A stretch of 64,000 bases of DNA from Stenogyne calaminthoides (taxonomy: Eukaryota > Streptophyta > Magnoliopsida > Lamiales > Lamiaceae). The number at the start of each line of letters is the position of its first letter. Position 1 is the first letter of the stretch. This document shows positions 33,879 through 45,360 of the stretch, in pieces. The DNA lies in NCBI GenBank assembly GCA_037126765.1, contig JBBCBC010000030.1:6296478-6360477 (forward strand), in the 5' to 3' direction. Under the pieces are notes generated by a model. The model saw nothing but the letters and a program-made list of their open reading frames with translations. It did no database searches and had not been told where the DNA came from. Made by a program: the position numbers and the translations under genes.

Positions 33879-36869
33879 AAAAAGAGAGTGAGTCGTTGTC
33901 CTTCTACATTGGAGCTGCAGTTAGGAGCGTGATCCCTATCGTCTTTGCCCAAGGATCGGCGAAATTTCAAACCGACTCCTTTGAAGGAAAGAATATGGGA
34001 TTTAACTTACGGTATGTTAATTATATATTTATTGAAAGTTGTAGTATGACCCTTAAATTTACTAAATTGTTATGTTATATGTCGTATAGACTACATTCAA
34101 AGGTTTTGACCACACAAAGAAGAAGCAAATATTGTCGCAAGCTGGAGTAATGACCAAGAATTTTTGGACTTGGTTGAGAAGTAACACACGAGATCCGGAA
34201 ACTGGTCTTTACTCGACTAGTCCGCCTCCGGCGTATCAGAATAGCCCTATGGTGGCTCCATACTGGGAGGAGTTTGTGAGCAGAGCTATGGAGGATGATT
34301 TTCAGGTAAAATTGATCAATGTCATTTCCTCAATTTTTAATGCATATAGTTTTTCAGTGTTTATCATATTTCTATTATACTGTAGAATCGAAGTAATAAA
34401 AATCACAATCAAGCCAAGTCGATGGTGGCTCGATATCGTGGCTCGAACAAAGGTTATGCACGAATAAGAGAAAATATGGTGAGATCAAAATCCTAACTTT
34501 TTTTTTTTTATATATATTCACTTTTAATATATCTAATAAAGGGACGCGTTCATCACTATCGTAGAAAGAAGAAAGAAGAAAAACTAGAGAGAGTGAGCCT
34601 ATTGTTACCCGTTTCGACTTATTTCAGACTAGCCAGAAAGGGTCGAGATGGGAATATTCATGATCCCAGTGCACAGCGCATCATCGAAGAAGTGGTAATC
34701 TATTCATTAATTTATCTTTCAATTACAAACTATTATTTATAAACAAATAATTAAATAATAATCTTTTGTTTTTTGTGATTTGAGAGCGTCTATCTCGACC
34801 ATGACGCCGACGACATCCGCATTATCGGCCTACGATGATCTGTTTGGACGGGCTATAGGTCACCAGAGCATCCCGACCGCCATTTGAGTGTCGGATATGG
34901 CGTGGCGAAGACATCGTTAGCGATGGCTTTGGTCTTCAAGCCATGAATATGGTGGGTATACTAACGGAACAGTTGCCAAGTTGTCTAAAGATGTGGAACG
35001 TTTGAGGTCCGAGAGAAGAACGAGCCACGAATCGTCGCCGAGTGGAGCAAGTCAGGAACATAGTGTCGCTAATGCTATGTTTTCAAATTTAACCCTAGGG
35101 ACGACTTTATTGAGGCACTTCAAAACGTCTCTCGTGTATCGAGATATGCATGTCTCACATTTGTTTTAATTAAAGACTAGTGTATTAAAATTTTCTAACT
35201 AAATATCTTATTGAGCGATACCAACGACCTTTTGCTACTTTTTTTTTATTTGGAGGATCCCGTCGGTTACAGGCCACAGAACGTTATGCGGCTCCCATGG
35301 AATGATTCATGGTCATCACATCACTCCCTGGTTTTGTGAGGGTCACACTCGATGTACCCGTGAATCGGACAAGAGGAGGATTGGTGCAAAACCAATTGAA
35401 GAAGGTCCGCCACGGTCGAATAACGGGTCGGGCACTTCATCGAATGGGGCGAGCAACTTGGTGTCCAAGCACCATGAGGGTAAAATATATGTTATTAAAG
35501 TTCATTATCTTATTTGTGGTTCTAAATAATATTACAAATTAATTGTAGAATTTGCCGACACCACAAATGCCTCGGAAGAAATCACCACAAAAGGCTAAAG
35601 AGAAATCGGAGGGTGTCAGAGATGACCGGAGAGGGGAGAACGAGGGACTCCCCGCGCTTTCGGACTTGGTTATCCCATGATTTGGAGACTTAGATCACGA
35701 TGATTATGTACAATCTAGGGTGCACCGGATGATATCGCCTAATGCTTTCGAAGCTCGCCACAGTTCCCATGCTTGCTCACTTTCATCGAGAATGCTTTCA
35801 AGAATTCGTCAAATGAGGAACATGTAATGTAAGTCTTGAATGACGAAAGTGGTTGAGTGCAACCACCATAGCCCTTTACCTCGGTATGTGTTTACTAATT
35901 CTCAATATTCACTTTTTCAGATAGTTTAATTTTTTTTTAAATATTAATTAGCATATATATATGTTGGTTAAAGATATTTGGGTGAGGTATATCTCTCTTT
36001 AAATGTTCGAGCAAGTGGAATGTATTCCTTCGTCTCCCCGTGTGTCTTGCGATATTGGGTGATAAGTGCAGACCATGGATGGATTAGTTAATCATATCTT
36101 TGAATCAAACTGGGAGCGATCATCTCATTTTTTTTGGCCAACAAATGTGGGGTGAGTGATAAACATTTCGTTAAAATTTGTATTCATGTTTATAATATTT
36201 GCACATATATATGCTAAATTTGCAGTTAATTTTAATATTCTCAATATAATATAGGAACCATTGGGTGTTGGTCGCCATACACATGAATACATTAAGTGTG
36301 TATTTTATGGACCCAGCTCAGGATGGAGTTTATTCAAATCGCCCAGATCTCGTTTCATATATGGAAGCGTAATTTCATTTTTAATATTCTATACAATGAT
36401 TTGTTTTACTTTTAAAATTATGCATATTTAATCTATTTTTATTTTTTTATTATAATAATAATAGTGTGATGACGATGTATCGGAGTCGTCTTCAGAGTCA
36501 AGGTTCAAGATCTAAGTTAAATAAAGTGAACTGAATTAACATTAAGGTAAATTTAATTTAGTAAATTATCAAATTAATAGAAAGAAATCATAATTGTAAT
36601 ACGTGATTATAATTGTTAATCAACAGGTTCCGAGACAACGAGATAATGAACATTGTGGACATTTTGTGTGTTGCTTTATTGAAGATATAATCCACGTTTC
36701 TCTAACGAACATTCCTCTCAATGTAAGTCAATTTATCGATTTATTTAAATTATTATTGATTGAATAAAAATTCATACTATATTGATTGATTCGTTGTTTG
36801 CAGTTTGTCTATGAACGTGAGCTCAAGTCTTACTTTAAGAAAAGACTGGAAAAATGGAAAAACGATTAG

Positions 36870-37450
36870 ACCGAGTACCTTTACAATCGATTCTTATATT
36901 CATACGATATTGAGTGATCGTTGTTTGAAATTTTGGTAGCATGTAATTAAATTATATATTTGTGATGATATATATTTCATGTTTTTGGTGTATTGGACGT
37001 ATGTTTATGATTGTATGTTTATTTATTTCATGATGTGTATGTTTATTTATTTGATGTTTTGGTATATATATATATGTGGTATAAGTTTTGGTTTATGGTT
37101 TATTATAGGATTTTTGGTTTATGGTTTATGGTATTGGACATATATATAAGTTTTGGTTTATAGTTTTATTATAGGATTTTTAAAATATAAATTAATAATT
37201 AAAAAAAAAAGATATTGACAAACGGTTAATAATCATTTGTCTCATCTAACATAATAAACAAAATTATAAAAAAAAGTTAGGCGGTTAATAATAATTTGTC
37301 AAGCCCTCTTTGCAATGCGGTTGAAAACCATTGTCTTCCCAACTTTTGGACAATTGGTTTTTAATAGTCGTCAAGTTTGGACAATCTATTATAACCATTT
37401 CTCTAAGGGCTATTTTAATAAATTTGCCCAAGCCCAAATGTGTATTAGTG
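36870..37450 (+). repeat. 3' region and right subterminal repeats of CACTA element 2
   Basis: AT-rich 3' region with ATTTATTTGATGTTTTGGT-type direct repeats (37010-37170), then degenerate copies of the CGGTT..AACCATTGTC motif from 37220 to the terminus. The right repeats are more decayed than the left. Confidence 0.7.
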
Positions 37451-37606
37451 ACTTGTATTACTTGACCCATTAAACTCATTTTCAACACATTTTTTTAAAC
37501 CACTAAACTTGACCCGTATTATACATTGGGTAGGGTCAAACGCCATTAATTAAAAATCAAGTTCATAGCATGAACCAGGTTCATACAAGTTTTTGTCAAA
37601 ATTACT

Positions 37607-38355
37607 TCGAAGTCAAAATTAATACCCCTTATTTTCTCACAAAATTAATTTTATACTAGTACTTAAAAAACATAACTAGTAATACAATTTTAAGACAACA
37701 AATCATTTGAACTCATGTTGACCGTAAAATAAAATTTTAAAATAGTAATAGTGAATATGTATCACTTTTTACTTAATGAAGTTTTCTTTTTTGCTGATAA
37801 AAAAAAAATGAATATGTATAATAGTGATAGTGTTTAAACATAACAATAACATTTTAAAAAAAAATTAAGAATTTACGTGAACCCAAATTCGCACGAGACG
37901 TGCTCCAATTTTAATTAAAAAATGATATTTTTTATCTGTTTTACTTTTACACGAACAAGATCTCCTATACACATGAACAAAATGAAGAATTTATATGCTG
38001 TGAAAATTGTTCATTGCGAAACTGATTCATTTTTTTTCCAGGTATGATCTTTCACTTATCACGACTAATATCATTTTGTAATATAAATCACATCTTTCAG
38101 TTATCATTATTAATAATCTCCGCTCTAATATAAATTACACCCTTAAATATAATGAGTAATATCTTTATAATAGAAAGTCACACTCCTTAATCAATTTTAT
38201 ATATTCATACGATGAAATTCACACTGTACTTTGAATAGCTATTGATATTCAATAAATTATCCATTAAAGGGGTGTTGAAATAATATGCGTTCGCTAAACA
38301 TAAACTCTACAAAACACCCAATAAAACCAATTACCAACTATTGGTACTAGAAAAT
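37607..38355. other. AT-rich intergenic DNA 3' of the wound-induced gene
   Basis: No frame or recognised repeat. The 3' untranslated region of the minus-strand gene must begin here; I see no perfect AATAAA close to its stop. Confidence 0.55.
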
Positions 38356-38619
38356 TCAGAATCTAACAGTTGAAGGACCAAAACAGCTTATACCCATTTC
38401 CCTTCTCTCAATCTTCTCTCTCATCATCATCCTCTCACTAGAACCAGAAGAAGAAGAATTCGGAGGCGGAAGAATCTGCGACTGCACACCGGATTTAACA
38501 CGCTGCCTTATCGATCTGAAAACGTTATTCCATCTGCAAACCCCTAATTGATCTTTAAGCGCCACAATTGTTCCAATACTTGCTGCTACTACCAAACCAG
38601 ATCTACTTGCTCCACTCAT
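38356..38619 (-). CDS. Wound-induced protein family (DUF3774) small protein
   Basis: An 87-residue single-exon frame starts with MSGASRSGLVVAASIGTIVA and continues LKDQLGVCRWNNVFRSI. The VAAS.G...ALKDQ..CRWN signature is diagnostic of the plant wound-responsive/wound-induced family (DUF3774, PF12609). Family members are typically 80-100 residues and intronless, as here, with a Ser-rich middle and a short C-terminus containing C(F/W)GP; CFGPS is present. It has a hydrophobic N-terminal half but no clear cleavable signal. Family transcripts often rise after wounding; the molecular role is poorly known. The start is the first Met, about 95 bp below the predicted transcription start. No stops or frameshifts, so it looks intact, and it is the only apparently functional host gene in this window. 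Confidence 0.87.
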   Translation of the reverse strand: MSGASRSGLVVAASIGTIVALKDQLGVCRWNNVFRSIRQRVKSGVQSQILPPPNSSSSGSSERMMMREKIERREMGISCFGPSTVRF

Positions 38620-38744
38620 CTCACCTCTTTTCTATCTTCGTTTGTGTTTATATGCAAATTAATAGGTTTAGGGAAATCGCGATTTGGAGTATTAGATCGA
38701 TGAATTGTTTTCTTGTGTCGAAAGAAATTAAATTTTGAGTGTTG

Positions 38745-38752
38745 TATTTATA
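38745..38752 (-). promoter_or_regulatory. TATA box of the wound-induced gene
   Basis: On the minus strand TATAAATA (within CTTATATAAATAC) lies 126 bp upstream of the start codon, which would put the transcription start near 38715. Spacing is typical of plant promoters. Confidence 0.65.
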
Positions 38753-38869
38753 TAAGGAGGGAGAGGAAATTGTGGGGATTTCTTTGACCGATTTAAACAA
38801 AACCGAGAGCGGTGAGAGCAAATTGGAATTGGAAATAGCCATATGTTTAATTGAGGAAAGCACACGGTT

Positions 38870-39709
38870 TTTTTAATTCCTTTTCGAGTCTCGACTAGTG
38901 GTTTTCTTGGGAGGATTTTGGATTCATCAACTATTTCCAGAATGTAGTTTATTTAAAACCAACGTTTTAATTACAAGTATCATTTAATTTAGAAATGATA
39001 AAATCTTGAAACCCACATATTAGACGTTGGAAAATTGGGGTGATTGACTTGATAAAAACTTGTATAGACTTGGTTCATATTATAATCTTTATTTTTAATT
39101 TATGACATTTGATCTTACTCAGAGTATAATACGAGGCAAATTAAGTGATTTAGAAAAATGTGTTGAAAATGAATAAAATGAATCAAATAATCCAAATTCA
39201 TAGCATATTTTTTGGTTCATGGGAGACCAACTCTTATTATTTTTACCATCACAACCTTCGTTGTTTCACCTCAACATATGTGATTAGGACCTTAATAGGG
39301 GGGGATTCTTCGCGGGTCGAACCAAGTCATATAGATATTTTTCTAAAAAATTGTACAAAAATAAAATAGAAAATCTCACTTTCAATTTGTGTTACTATAA
39401 AGATAACTATGTGTTACTGTAAAGATAACTATATGTTACTGTAAAGATAATTATGTGTTACAACGTGATGATAGGAAAAAAAAAATATATTTTTTACTAA
39501 TCAATGGTGTAAAAAAAAAAAAGATATTTTTACAAATCAATGGTGTAATCTGGTGATTTGAGTCTGTACTTTTACTTAAGACAGTTGGTTACATGTAAAA
39601 AAAAAGTAGATAAAAATTAGAGGGGCCAACGAATGAAAATAGAGGGAATATTTATCCTTACAATAACACATTCATATACTTATAGTAACACATTTTTTCC
39701 CTTATATTA
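38870..39709. other. Intergenic DNA with TGTTACT repeats
   Basis: Holds three tandem units of about 21 bp (TGTGTTACTGTAAAGATAAC type) at 39393-39460 and scattered AGTAACACAT words to 39715. A GCGGGTCGAAC word at 39313 is inverted at 44664-44680. No gene. Confidence 0.6.
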
Positions 39710-39873
39710 ACACATATCTCTTGGTGCCTTGGCGTTTAGTCGGTCTCTCTCGCACAAAATAGCACGAAATTTCTCTCTCTAGAGACGAAACGTCTCCTTC
39801 CTCCCGCTCAACTCCTATGCCCTAATTTTTGAATTTTGGACTCGGGGTTTGAAACCGCCGCACCGCCTCCAGC

Positions 39874-40284
39874 GTGTGTTTTTTCCTCTTCCCCATGTGG
39901 GCTTTATATTGTGTGCGCCGTTTTGTGCGTTTTTTTCCTAACCAGATCCATTTTTCCGATCTGTGTTCTCTCCTCCCCCAAATCTTACTCCCAAATTTCC
40001 TCTACTCCCCACTTTCATTTGTTTGGGGCTGCGGTCGGGCGGTGTGTGAGAATAAGGGCCCCAAACAGTCCCGCAACAAGGGTCAGGTTAATGGTGGCAA
40101 AGCCTCCCCAATGACAGATCCTAACATTCAGTCGGGAAGGGAAAGAACGGGCAAGGGTGATATAGTCAAAACCGATGCGGCCAAAAAACTCAAGATGACT
40201 CCTAATGAAAAGTCCCAGCATGACTCCCCTCCAGTTATCCCAGCGGCGGCGGTTGGCGATGCCCAGCCTTGCCGAGACCCATGA
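39874..40284 (+). pseudogene. LINE ORF1 C-terminal remnant (tentative)
   Basis: The frame that ends at 40284, overlapping the start of ORF2 by 16 bp, encodes a hydrophilic, Lys- and Gln-rich tail (GPKQSRNKGQVNGGKAS, then KTDAAKKLKMTPNEKSQ). Plant L1 ORF1 proteins usually end in such a tail just before ORF2. The upstream part of this frame is not gag-like, so most of ORF1, including the CCHC domain, is missing. Confidence 0.4.
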
Positions 40285-43200
40285 TCGTTGTATCTTGGAA
40301 TGCTCGCGGCCTCGGGGGACAACGAGCATTCCAAAATCTCAAAAGACTTGTTGTGGAGTCTTCCCCCGATTTGCTTTTCATTTCCGAGTCTCATGTTTCT
40401 AAGTTTGTTGCCTCTAATTGGCGTTGTCGTTTAAATTTTAGTAACTGCTTTTGTGTTGATGCGATCGGTCGAAGTGGCGGCTTGATTCTCTTTTGGAATG
40501 GAAATGTCGAAGTCTCTATTTTGTCGTATTCCATCGGTCATATTGATTGTTGTATTTCATATTCCAACTACAAGTGCTATTTCACTGGTTTTTATGGAAA
40601 TCCCATGCAAAGCCTTCGATCTCTGTCATGGGATTTAATCACTAGAATTGCCACAACTCATTCTAATATGGATTACGGTTGGTTTGTAGGAGGGGACTTC
40701 AACGAAATCCTGTACAATAATGAAAAACAAGGCGGAGTTCCTCGTCCCCAAAGCCAACTCAATGCATTCAGAGATGTGTTAGATACGAACAATTTACTGG
40801 ACCTCTCTGCCTCCAATCCCAATTTCACTTGGACTAATAAAAGAAAAGGCTCCAACAGAATCTTGGAAAGACTTGATCATTTCTTGGCTAACCAAAAATG
40901 GATGGATTTGTTTCCGAATTTCTACGTCAAGAACATGGATTATTTTGGTTCGGATCATCGACCAATCCTGCTTTCTACAACCGCCCATGCAGCCACCAGG
41001 ACCAGAGGCACCACCTTTTTCACTTTTGAGCACAAGTGGCTCCACGAGGAAGATTATGGAGAAAAAAAGGATCTTTTTTGGAATAATCTACCTAAGGATG
41101 CAGAGCTAGATCAGAAACTTTCCATCATAGCCGAAAAGCTAAAAAATTGGGCTACCCAAAAAGTGGGTTGCCTTCCTAGGAAAATCAAGGAAGCACGCGC
41201 CACCCTCAATAAATGCCTCAACGTGGAAATCGAGACCTTTGATTATGAAAAAATACGCCATGCAGAAATCAATCTCGAAAAACTTATTTATCAAGAGGAA
41301 ATCCATTGGAAACAACGTTCAAGAAACGAGTGGCTCGTTTCAGGAGATAGAAACACGACATTCTTTCATAAATCAGCTTCGGAGCGCAAAAATATTCAAC
41401 AACATCGCTCGACTAAGTGATAATGCCAACCGGATCACGTCCAACCCACGGAGATAGAAGATATTATTACGAGTTTCTATGCAGATCTCTTCACGTCGCA
41501 AAATCCCTCCAGGGAGGATGTTCGACTTGTTACTGATTCTATTACCCCGGGGGTTACTACTGAGATGAACAATTTGCTTTGCATGAACTTTACCAAACAG
41601 GAGGTCCGTAAAGCCCTCTTTGACCTCAATCATTCCAAGGCACCGGGTCCAGATGGCTTTATCACACTTTTCTTTCAACATGCCTGGGATTCGATTGGAG
41701 ACAACTTAGTGGCCAGGATTTTTAAAGTTCTAAACGAAGGCGATTCCCTCTCTAACTGGAATCCCACAGTGGTAACCCTAATTCCAAAATCCAAAGATCC
41801 CACCTCGTTGAAAGATTATCACCCCATCAGCTTGTGCAACGTCACGTACAAAATAGTGGCTCGCGCCATTACCAACGGATTCAAGTCGGTTCTTGGCAAC
41901 ATTATTGATCCGCACCAAAGTGCGTTCATTCCCGGACGCCTCATTACGGATAATATTATGATCAACTTTGAATGCATGCACTGGCTCAGAAATTCAAAAA
42001 CAAAGATGGTTTTGCTGCTCTCAAGCTCGACATGAGCAAAGCCTATGATAGAGTCGAATTGAATTACATCAGAGCGGTCATGGATGAAATGGGCTTCAAC
42101 AATAGATGGATCAATCTTATTATGAATTGCGTCACTTCGGTTAAATACTCCTTCAAAGTCAACGGTAACGTGGTCGGCAATATTCAACCCACTAGAGGGC
42201 TCAGGCAAGGCGATCCTCTTTCTCCGTACCTATTTGTTCTTTGTGCTCAAGGATTCTCTTCCATCATTAACACCTACGCCGAAACCAACAAGATTCAAGG
42301 GATTAAAATTGCTAGAGGCAGTCCGACCATTACCCACCTCTTTTTGGTAGACGACAGTCTCATCTTCTTCAAAGCCACCAAAGAAAATTGTGATAACATC
42401 AAACATTGTCTCTCCTCATATGAAAAGGCTTCAGGGCAATTGATTAACTATGATAAGTCGGCCATCACCTTTAGCAACCTCACCCCCCACAATCATATCC
42501 AGTATATTAAGGACAATCTCCATCTCCAAGTCTGCCAAGGCCACAAACTCTATCTGGGCCTGCCCACGTTCTCAACCCGCAGTAAAAAACACCAATTTGG
42601 GTACCTCAGAGATAGAGCTGCAAAGAAGCTTGATGGGTGGAAAAATAAATTCTTTTCCGAGAGAGGGAGAGAAGTTCTCCTTAAATCAGTCATCCAGGCT
42701 ATACCAACCTATTCTATGTCATGCTTTAGGATCCCTACCACCATTTGTGGGGATATTGAAAGCATGTGTGCTAAATTTTGGTGGGGAGCACGAACGGGTG
42801 AGAAGAAAATTCACTGGAAAGAATGGAAGACCCTTACTAAACCAAAAGCTGAAGAGGGTTTGGGATTCAGAGACTTGGTCACTTTCAACAAGGCCCTCCT
42901 AGCCAAACAAATTTGGAGAATGATTGAAAACCCCGATTCCTTGGTCTCCAAGATCTTCAAGGCACGTTACTTCAAGCACACGGATGTCATGCTTGCAGGA
43001 CTGGGCTCTAACCCCTCCTACATCTGGAGATCTATCCTTTGGAGTAGGGAGATCATCTCAAAAGGTCTCCTTTGGAAGGTGGGCAATGGGGAAACCATCA
43101 ATGCTAGACAAGACCCCTGGATCCCTCGACTGGCTACCGGTAAAATATCCTCAATGGTCTCCTATGACAGTAACGTCAAAGTTAAAAATCTTTTCCTTTC

Positions 43201-44356
43201 TCCGGGCATTTGGGATACAACAAAAATTCAAAACCTTTTCCTCCCCTACGAAGTTGAGGCCATCATAAGAGTCCCAATTGCTATCAACAACCCCCTGACT
43301 CCAGATACTGGAAGTTCGAAAGGAAAGACAAATACACTGTCAAATCTGGATATTGGAACCACCGGACCCTTTACTCAGACTCCGCTCCTCAGGATTTCGG
43401 CCTCTCAACTAGCAACAATGGTATTTGGCCAAAGATTTGGGAACTACAAATCCTCAAGGTCAAAATTTTCATATGAAAAATGGCTCATAATGTCTTAGCA
43501 ACGGAGGCTAACTTGGTCCTCCATCACGTCCCAGGAGATCCCAGGTGCACGCTTTGTGGTTTTCATTGGTCTAATATTAACCATTGCATTTTTCTTTGTA
43601 GCTTTGTCAAACAGGTTTGGAAAAAAACGGACTGGTGGAAAACTACCAGGAAGAATCAAGACCTCCACCCGAGGGAGCTACTCTCAACCTTGGAATCTCA
43701 AATGAACCAACAGGACTTCGAAAACTTTGCCATGAAAGCTTGGGGGGTTTGGAAAGACCGCTGCACTCTGGCTCACAAAAACATCCCAAGGGACTTTCCC
43801 CCCCAGGCAGTTAACTTTGCCTCTTGGACGGACTCCTTCTTGGACATCTACCGACATGCCCTCAATCTCTCCTAGGGAACATGCTCTTCCCCCACCAGAT
43901 GTTATGTGAACCCGGAAGTCCAAGCGAACTCCCCGTTCTTCACTCTTAAGGTGGATGCAGCCTTCAACGATGATACGATGGACTATGCGGTGGGCTATTC
44001 AATCTTTGATCCGGGGGATAAACTTTGGGCCATAGGATTCAATAAAATCCGTCAGGATGGGTCTTTCCTTCTGGCTCGAGCACAAATCGGGTTCTATTCA
44101 TAACTTCTCCGATTCAACAGATGCAGTTCACTCCCTTCAGGCGGATAACCAACATAAGGGCATCGAAGAAAATCTGATCAAAGATGTTAGACAACTCATT
44201 AGAGATTCCTCTGTGAAAGGTCTTTGGTATTGCCCTAGAGTTAACAACACCACAACTCATAATCTTGCTAAAATTGCCACAAGATCTCCCCTCCCTCAAG
44301 CTTGGGTGGGCGATGATATTCCTAGACACTTGTTGTCTATTGCTCTAGTTCATTAA
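40269..44356 (+). pseudogene. LINE ORF2: endonuclease, reverse transcriptase, RNase H
   Basis: Endonuclease at 40269-41420: VVSWNARGLGG, GGDFNEIL and SDHRPILLS motifs. Frames then change near 41390 (twice), near 41985 and near 43480. Reverse transcriptase at 41560-42500: HSKAPGPDGF, SLCNVTYKIVARAI, QSAFIPGRLITDNI, LKLDMSKAYDRVE and RGLRQGDPLSPYLF, with the catalytic block reading LVDDSLIF, where plant LINEs usually have FADD. A zf-RVT-like zinc region follows at 43480-43640 (CTLCGFHWSNINHCIFLC). RNase H-like sequence lies at 43930-44356 (LKVDAAFND, then an internal frame change). Only the frameshifts prevent a protein of about 1350 residues. Confidence 0.92.
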
Positions 44357-44405
44357 GGACAACCCCTTTTCATCTTAGAGCTCTCAAAAAAAAAACACAT
44401 ATCTC

Positions 44406-45350
44406 GGAGCGAGTTCTGTTTTTTTACTTTCATGCAAATTTTATTGAAAAATTAATTCGACCCAACAAGATCTGTGAGTTTTTCCCTCTTTGTTTATGAG
44501 CTTCTCTTTCTGACCCACGAGTCATGTTTCACGAATCATTTCTTATAGTAACACATACATGTAATCACAATAACACTTGTTTGTTTTTATAGTAACATAG
44601 ATCTAAGGGTGAATTTTGCTATTCTGCCTTTGCGCGAGTTTTAAAAAAATATTCACTTGCTCTGTTCGACCCGCACATAATCTGTAAAATTTTTCTCTTT
44701 GTGTTATGTGTTTCGCATTTTGCCTCATGAGTTATATTTCATGGATCTTAAATCCGTGAAATATTTCATAAAAAAGTCCGCCGACCTTAAAAGAAGGGTG
44801 GCCCCAAAGTTCTAAATTTTATGTCAGGTTAATATTATCTTTGTTTCTTAGTTAAAGTTTAATTATTTTTTTTAGAGTTTTGGTCCATATTTTTCACTCT
44901 CTATTAAATTTGATCCTAAAAGTCTATTTTTAATTATTTTAACATTTAGTCTCACTTTTAGAGTTTTAGTTAGTTGTATGTTAATCGATATAGTCAATTA
45001 TTTAAGGTGTTAAAGTATTTTTACTCTTTAATTTCATTTTGTTATGTTTCTTTAACTAAATATGATATATGTATTTATTTTTTGTTTGTCCATGTACCGT
45101 CTTAAATCAAATTCTTAATATACATATATTCGTGTGAACTTTATTTTTTTTAAATCACTATTATGCATAAAAATATGTAGGAAAATATGTTTGGAAATGT
45201 AGGATAATATATTTTAATTTGAATATATTTAATTAATTTATTATAATTATATAACCAACAAATTTTATTTTTTCAGAAAATTTTAAAAAAAAAAAACAAA
45301 TTTTTTCGTTGATGTATAAATACAAATATAATTTTCAAACAAATCGTTGA
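44406..45350. other. AT-rich DNA with a diverged 200-bp direct repeat
   Basis: 44405-44560 and 44630-44760 are diverged copies (GCGAGTT, TTCGACCC, GATCTGTGAG/TAATCTGTAAAA, TTTTTCTCTTTG, CATGAGTT/CACGAGTC). The remainder to 45350 has nothing I recognise. Confidence 0.55.
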
Positions 45351-45360
45351 TGTATATCCA

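Larger units (their letters stand above)
25883..36869 (+). pseudogene. CACTA plant-transposase-like protein with ULP1 protease domain
   Basis: Several exons with GT-AG borders can be followed: 25883-26106, 26191-26226 continuing at about 33884-34011 beyond the copia insertion, 34090-34305, 34386-34478, 34542-34694, less clear exons to about 35900, then 36255-36368, 36627-36722 and 36804-36869 (TAG). The early part carries plant-transposase (PF03004-like) features: LSFNEFGQAIG before the insertion, then NRSNKNHNQAKSMVARYRGS and TYFRLARKGRDGNIHDP. The end is a ULP1/C48 cysteine protease: His in NHWVLV (36259-36261), Asp in YFMDP (36310-36312), Gln and Cys in QRDNEHCGHF (Cys at 36654-36656). The first exon changes frame near 25950, and the copia insertion splits the gene, so it is inactive as it stands. 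In this family the protease is thought to act on SUMO-like conjugates; its role in transposition is unproven. Confidence 0.75.
24740..37450 (+). mobile_element. CACTA transposon with ULP1-type protease gene
   Basis: The left end CACTACTATACATTTAAGCT starts at 24740; the right end, read from 37450 on the minus strand, is CACTAATACACATTTGGGCT. The 3-bp duplication ACT flanks it at 24737-24739 and 37451-37453. Palindromic subterminal repeats (ACAGCGGTTC..GAACCGCTGT) lie at both ends. The only gene is an intron-rich one encoding a plant-transposase-like domain and a C-terminal ULP1 protease. No TNP2 transposase is visible, so movement would need another element. A copia retrotransposon (26227-33878) interrupts an exon. 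Confidence 0.9.
24693..37606. mobile_element. 182-bp MITE split by the second CACTA element
   Basis: AAAATTACT is found at 24693-24701 and 37598-37606. Inside lie inverted ends ATGAACCAGGTTCATGCCAT (24713 onward) and ATAGCATGAACCAGGTTCAT (ending 37584). Joining the two flanks across the CACTA element leaves about 182 bp. A 9-bp duplication suggests a Mutator-type MITE. Confidence 0.6.
39721..44394 (+). mobile_element. L1-type LINE with RNase H, 4.7 kb
   Basis: ACACATATCTC occurs at 39710-39720 and 44395-44405, and a run of about 10 A ends the element at 44385-44395, as expected for target-primed reverse transcription. Inside, in order: a short ORF1 remnant, APE-type endonuclease, reverse transcriptase, a zf-RVT region and an RNase H-like domain. 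This is the layout of plant L1 elements that gained RNase H. The 5' end is truncated or has lost most of ORF1, and ORF2 has several frameshifts. Confidence 0.93.

Noticed and set aside
38648..38863. Minus-strand 71-codon frame upstream of the wound-induced gene
   Set aside because: It covers the TATA box and 5' leader of that gene and has no protein features.
39393..39460. CRISPR-like spaced repeats
   Set aside because: Three 21-bp direct units with no spacers in a plant genome; a simple tandem repeat.
40673..42208. Antisense frames in the LINE
   Set aside because: Opposite-strand shadows of the endonuclease and reverse transcriptase regions.
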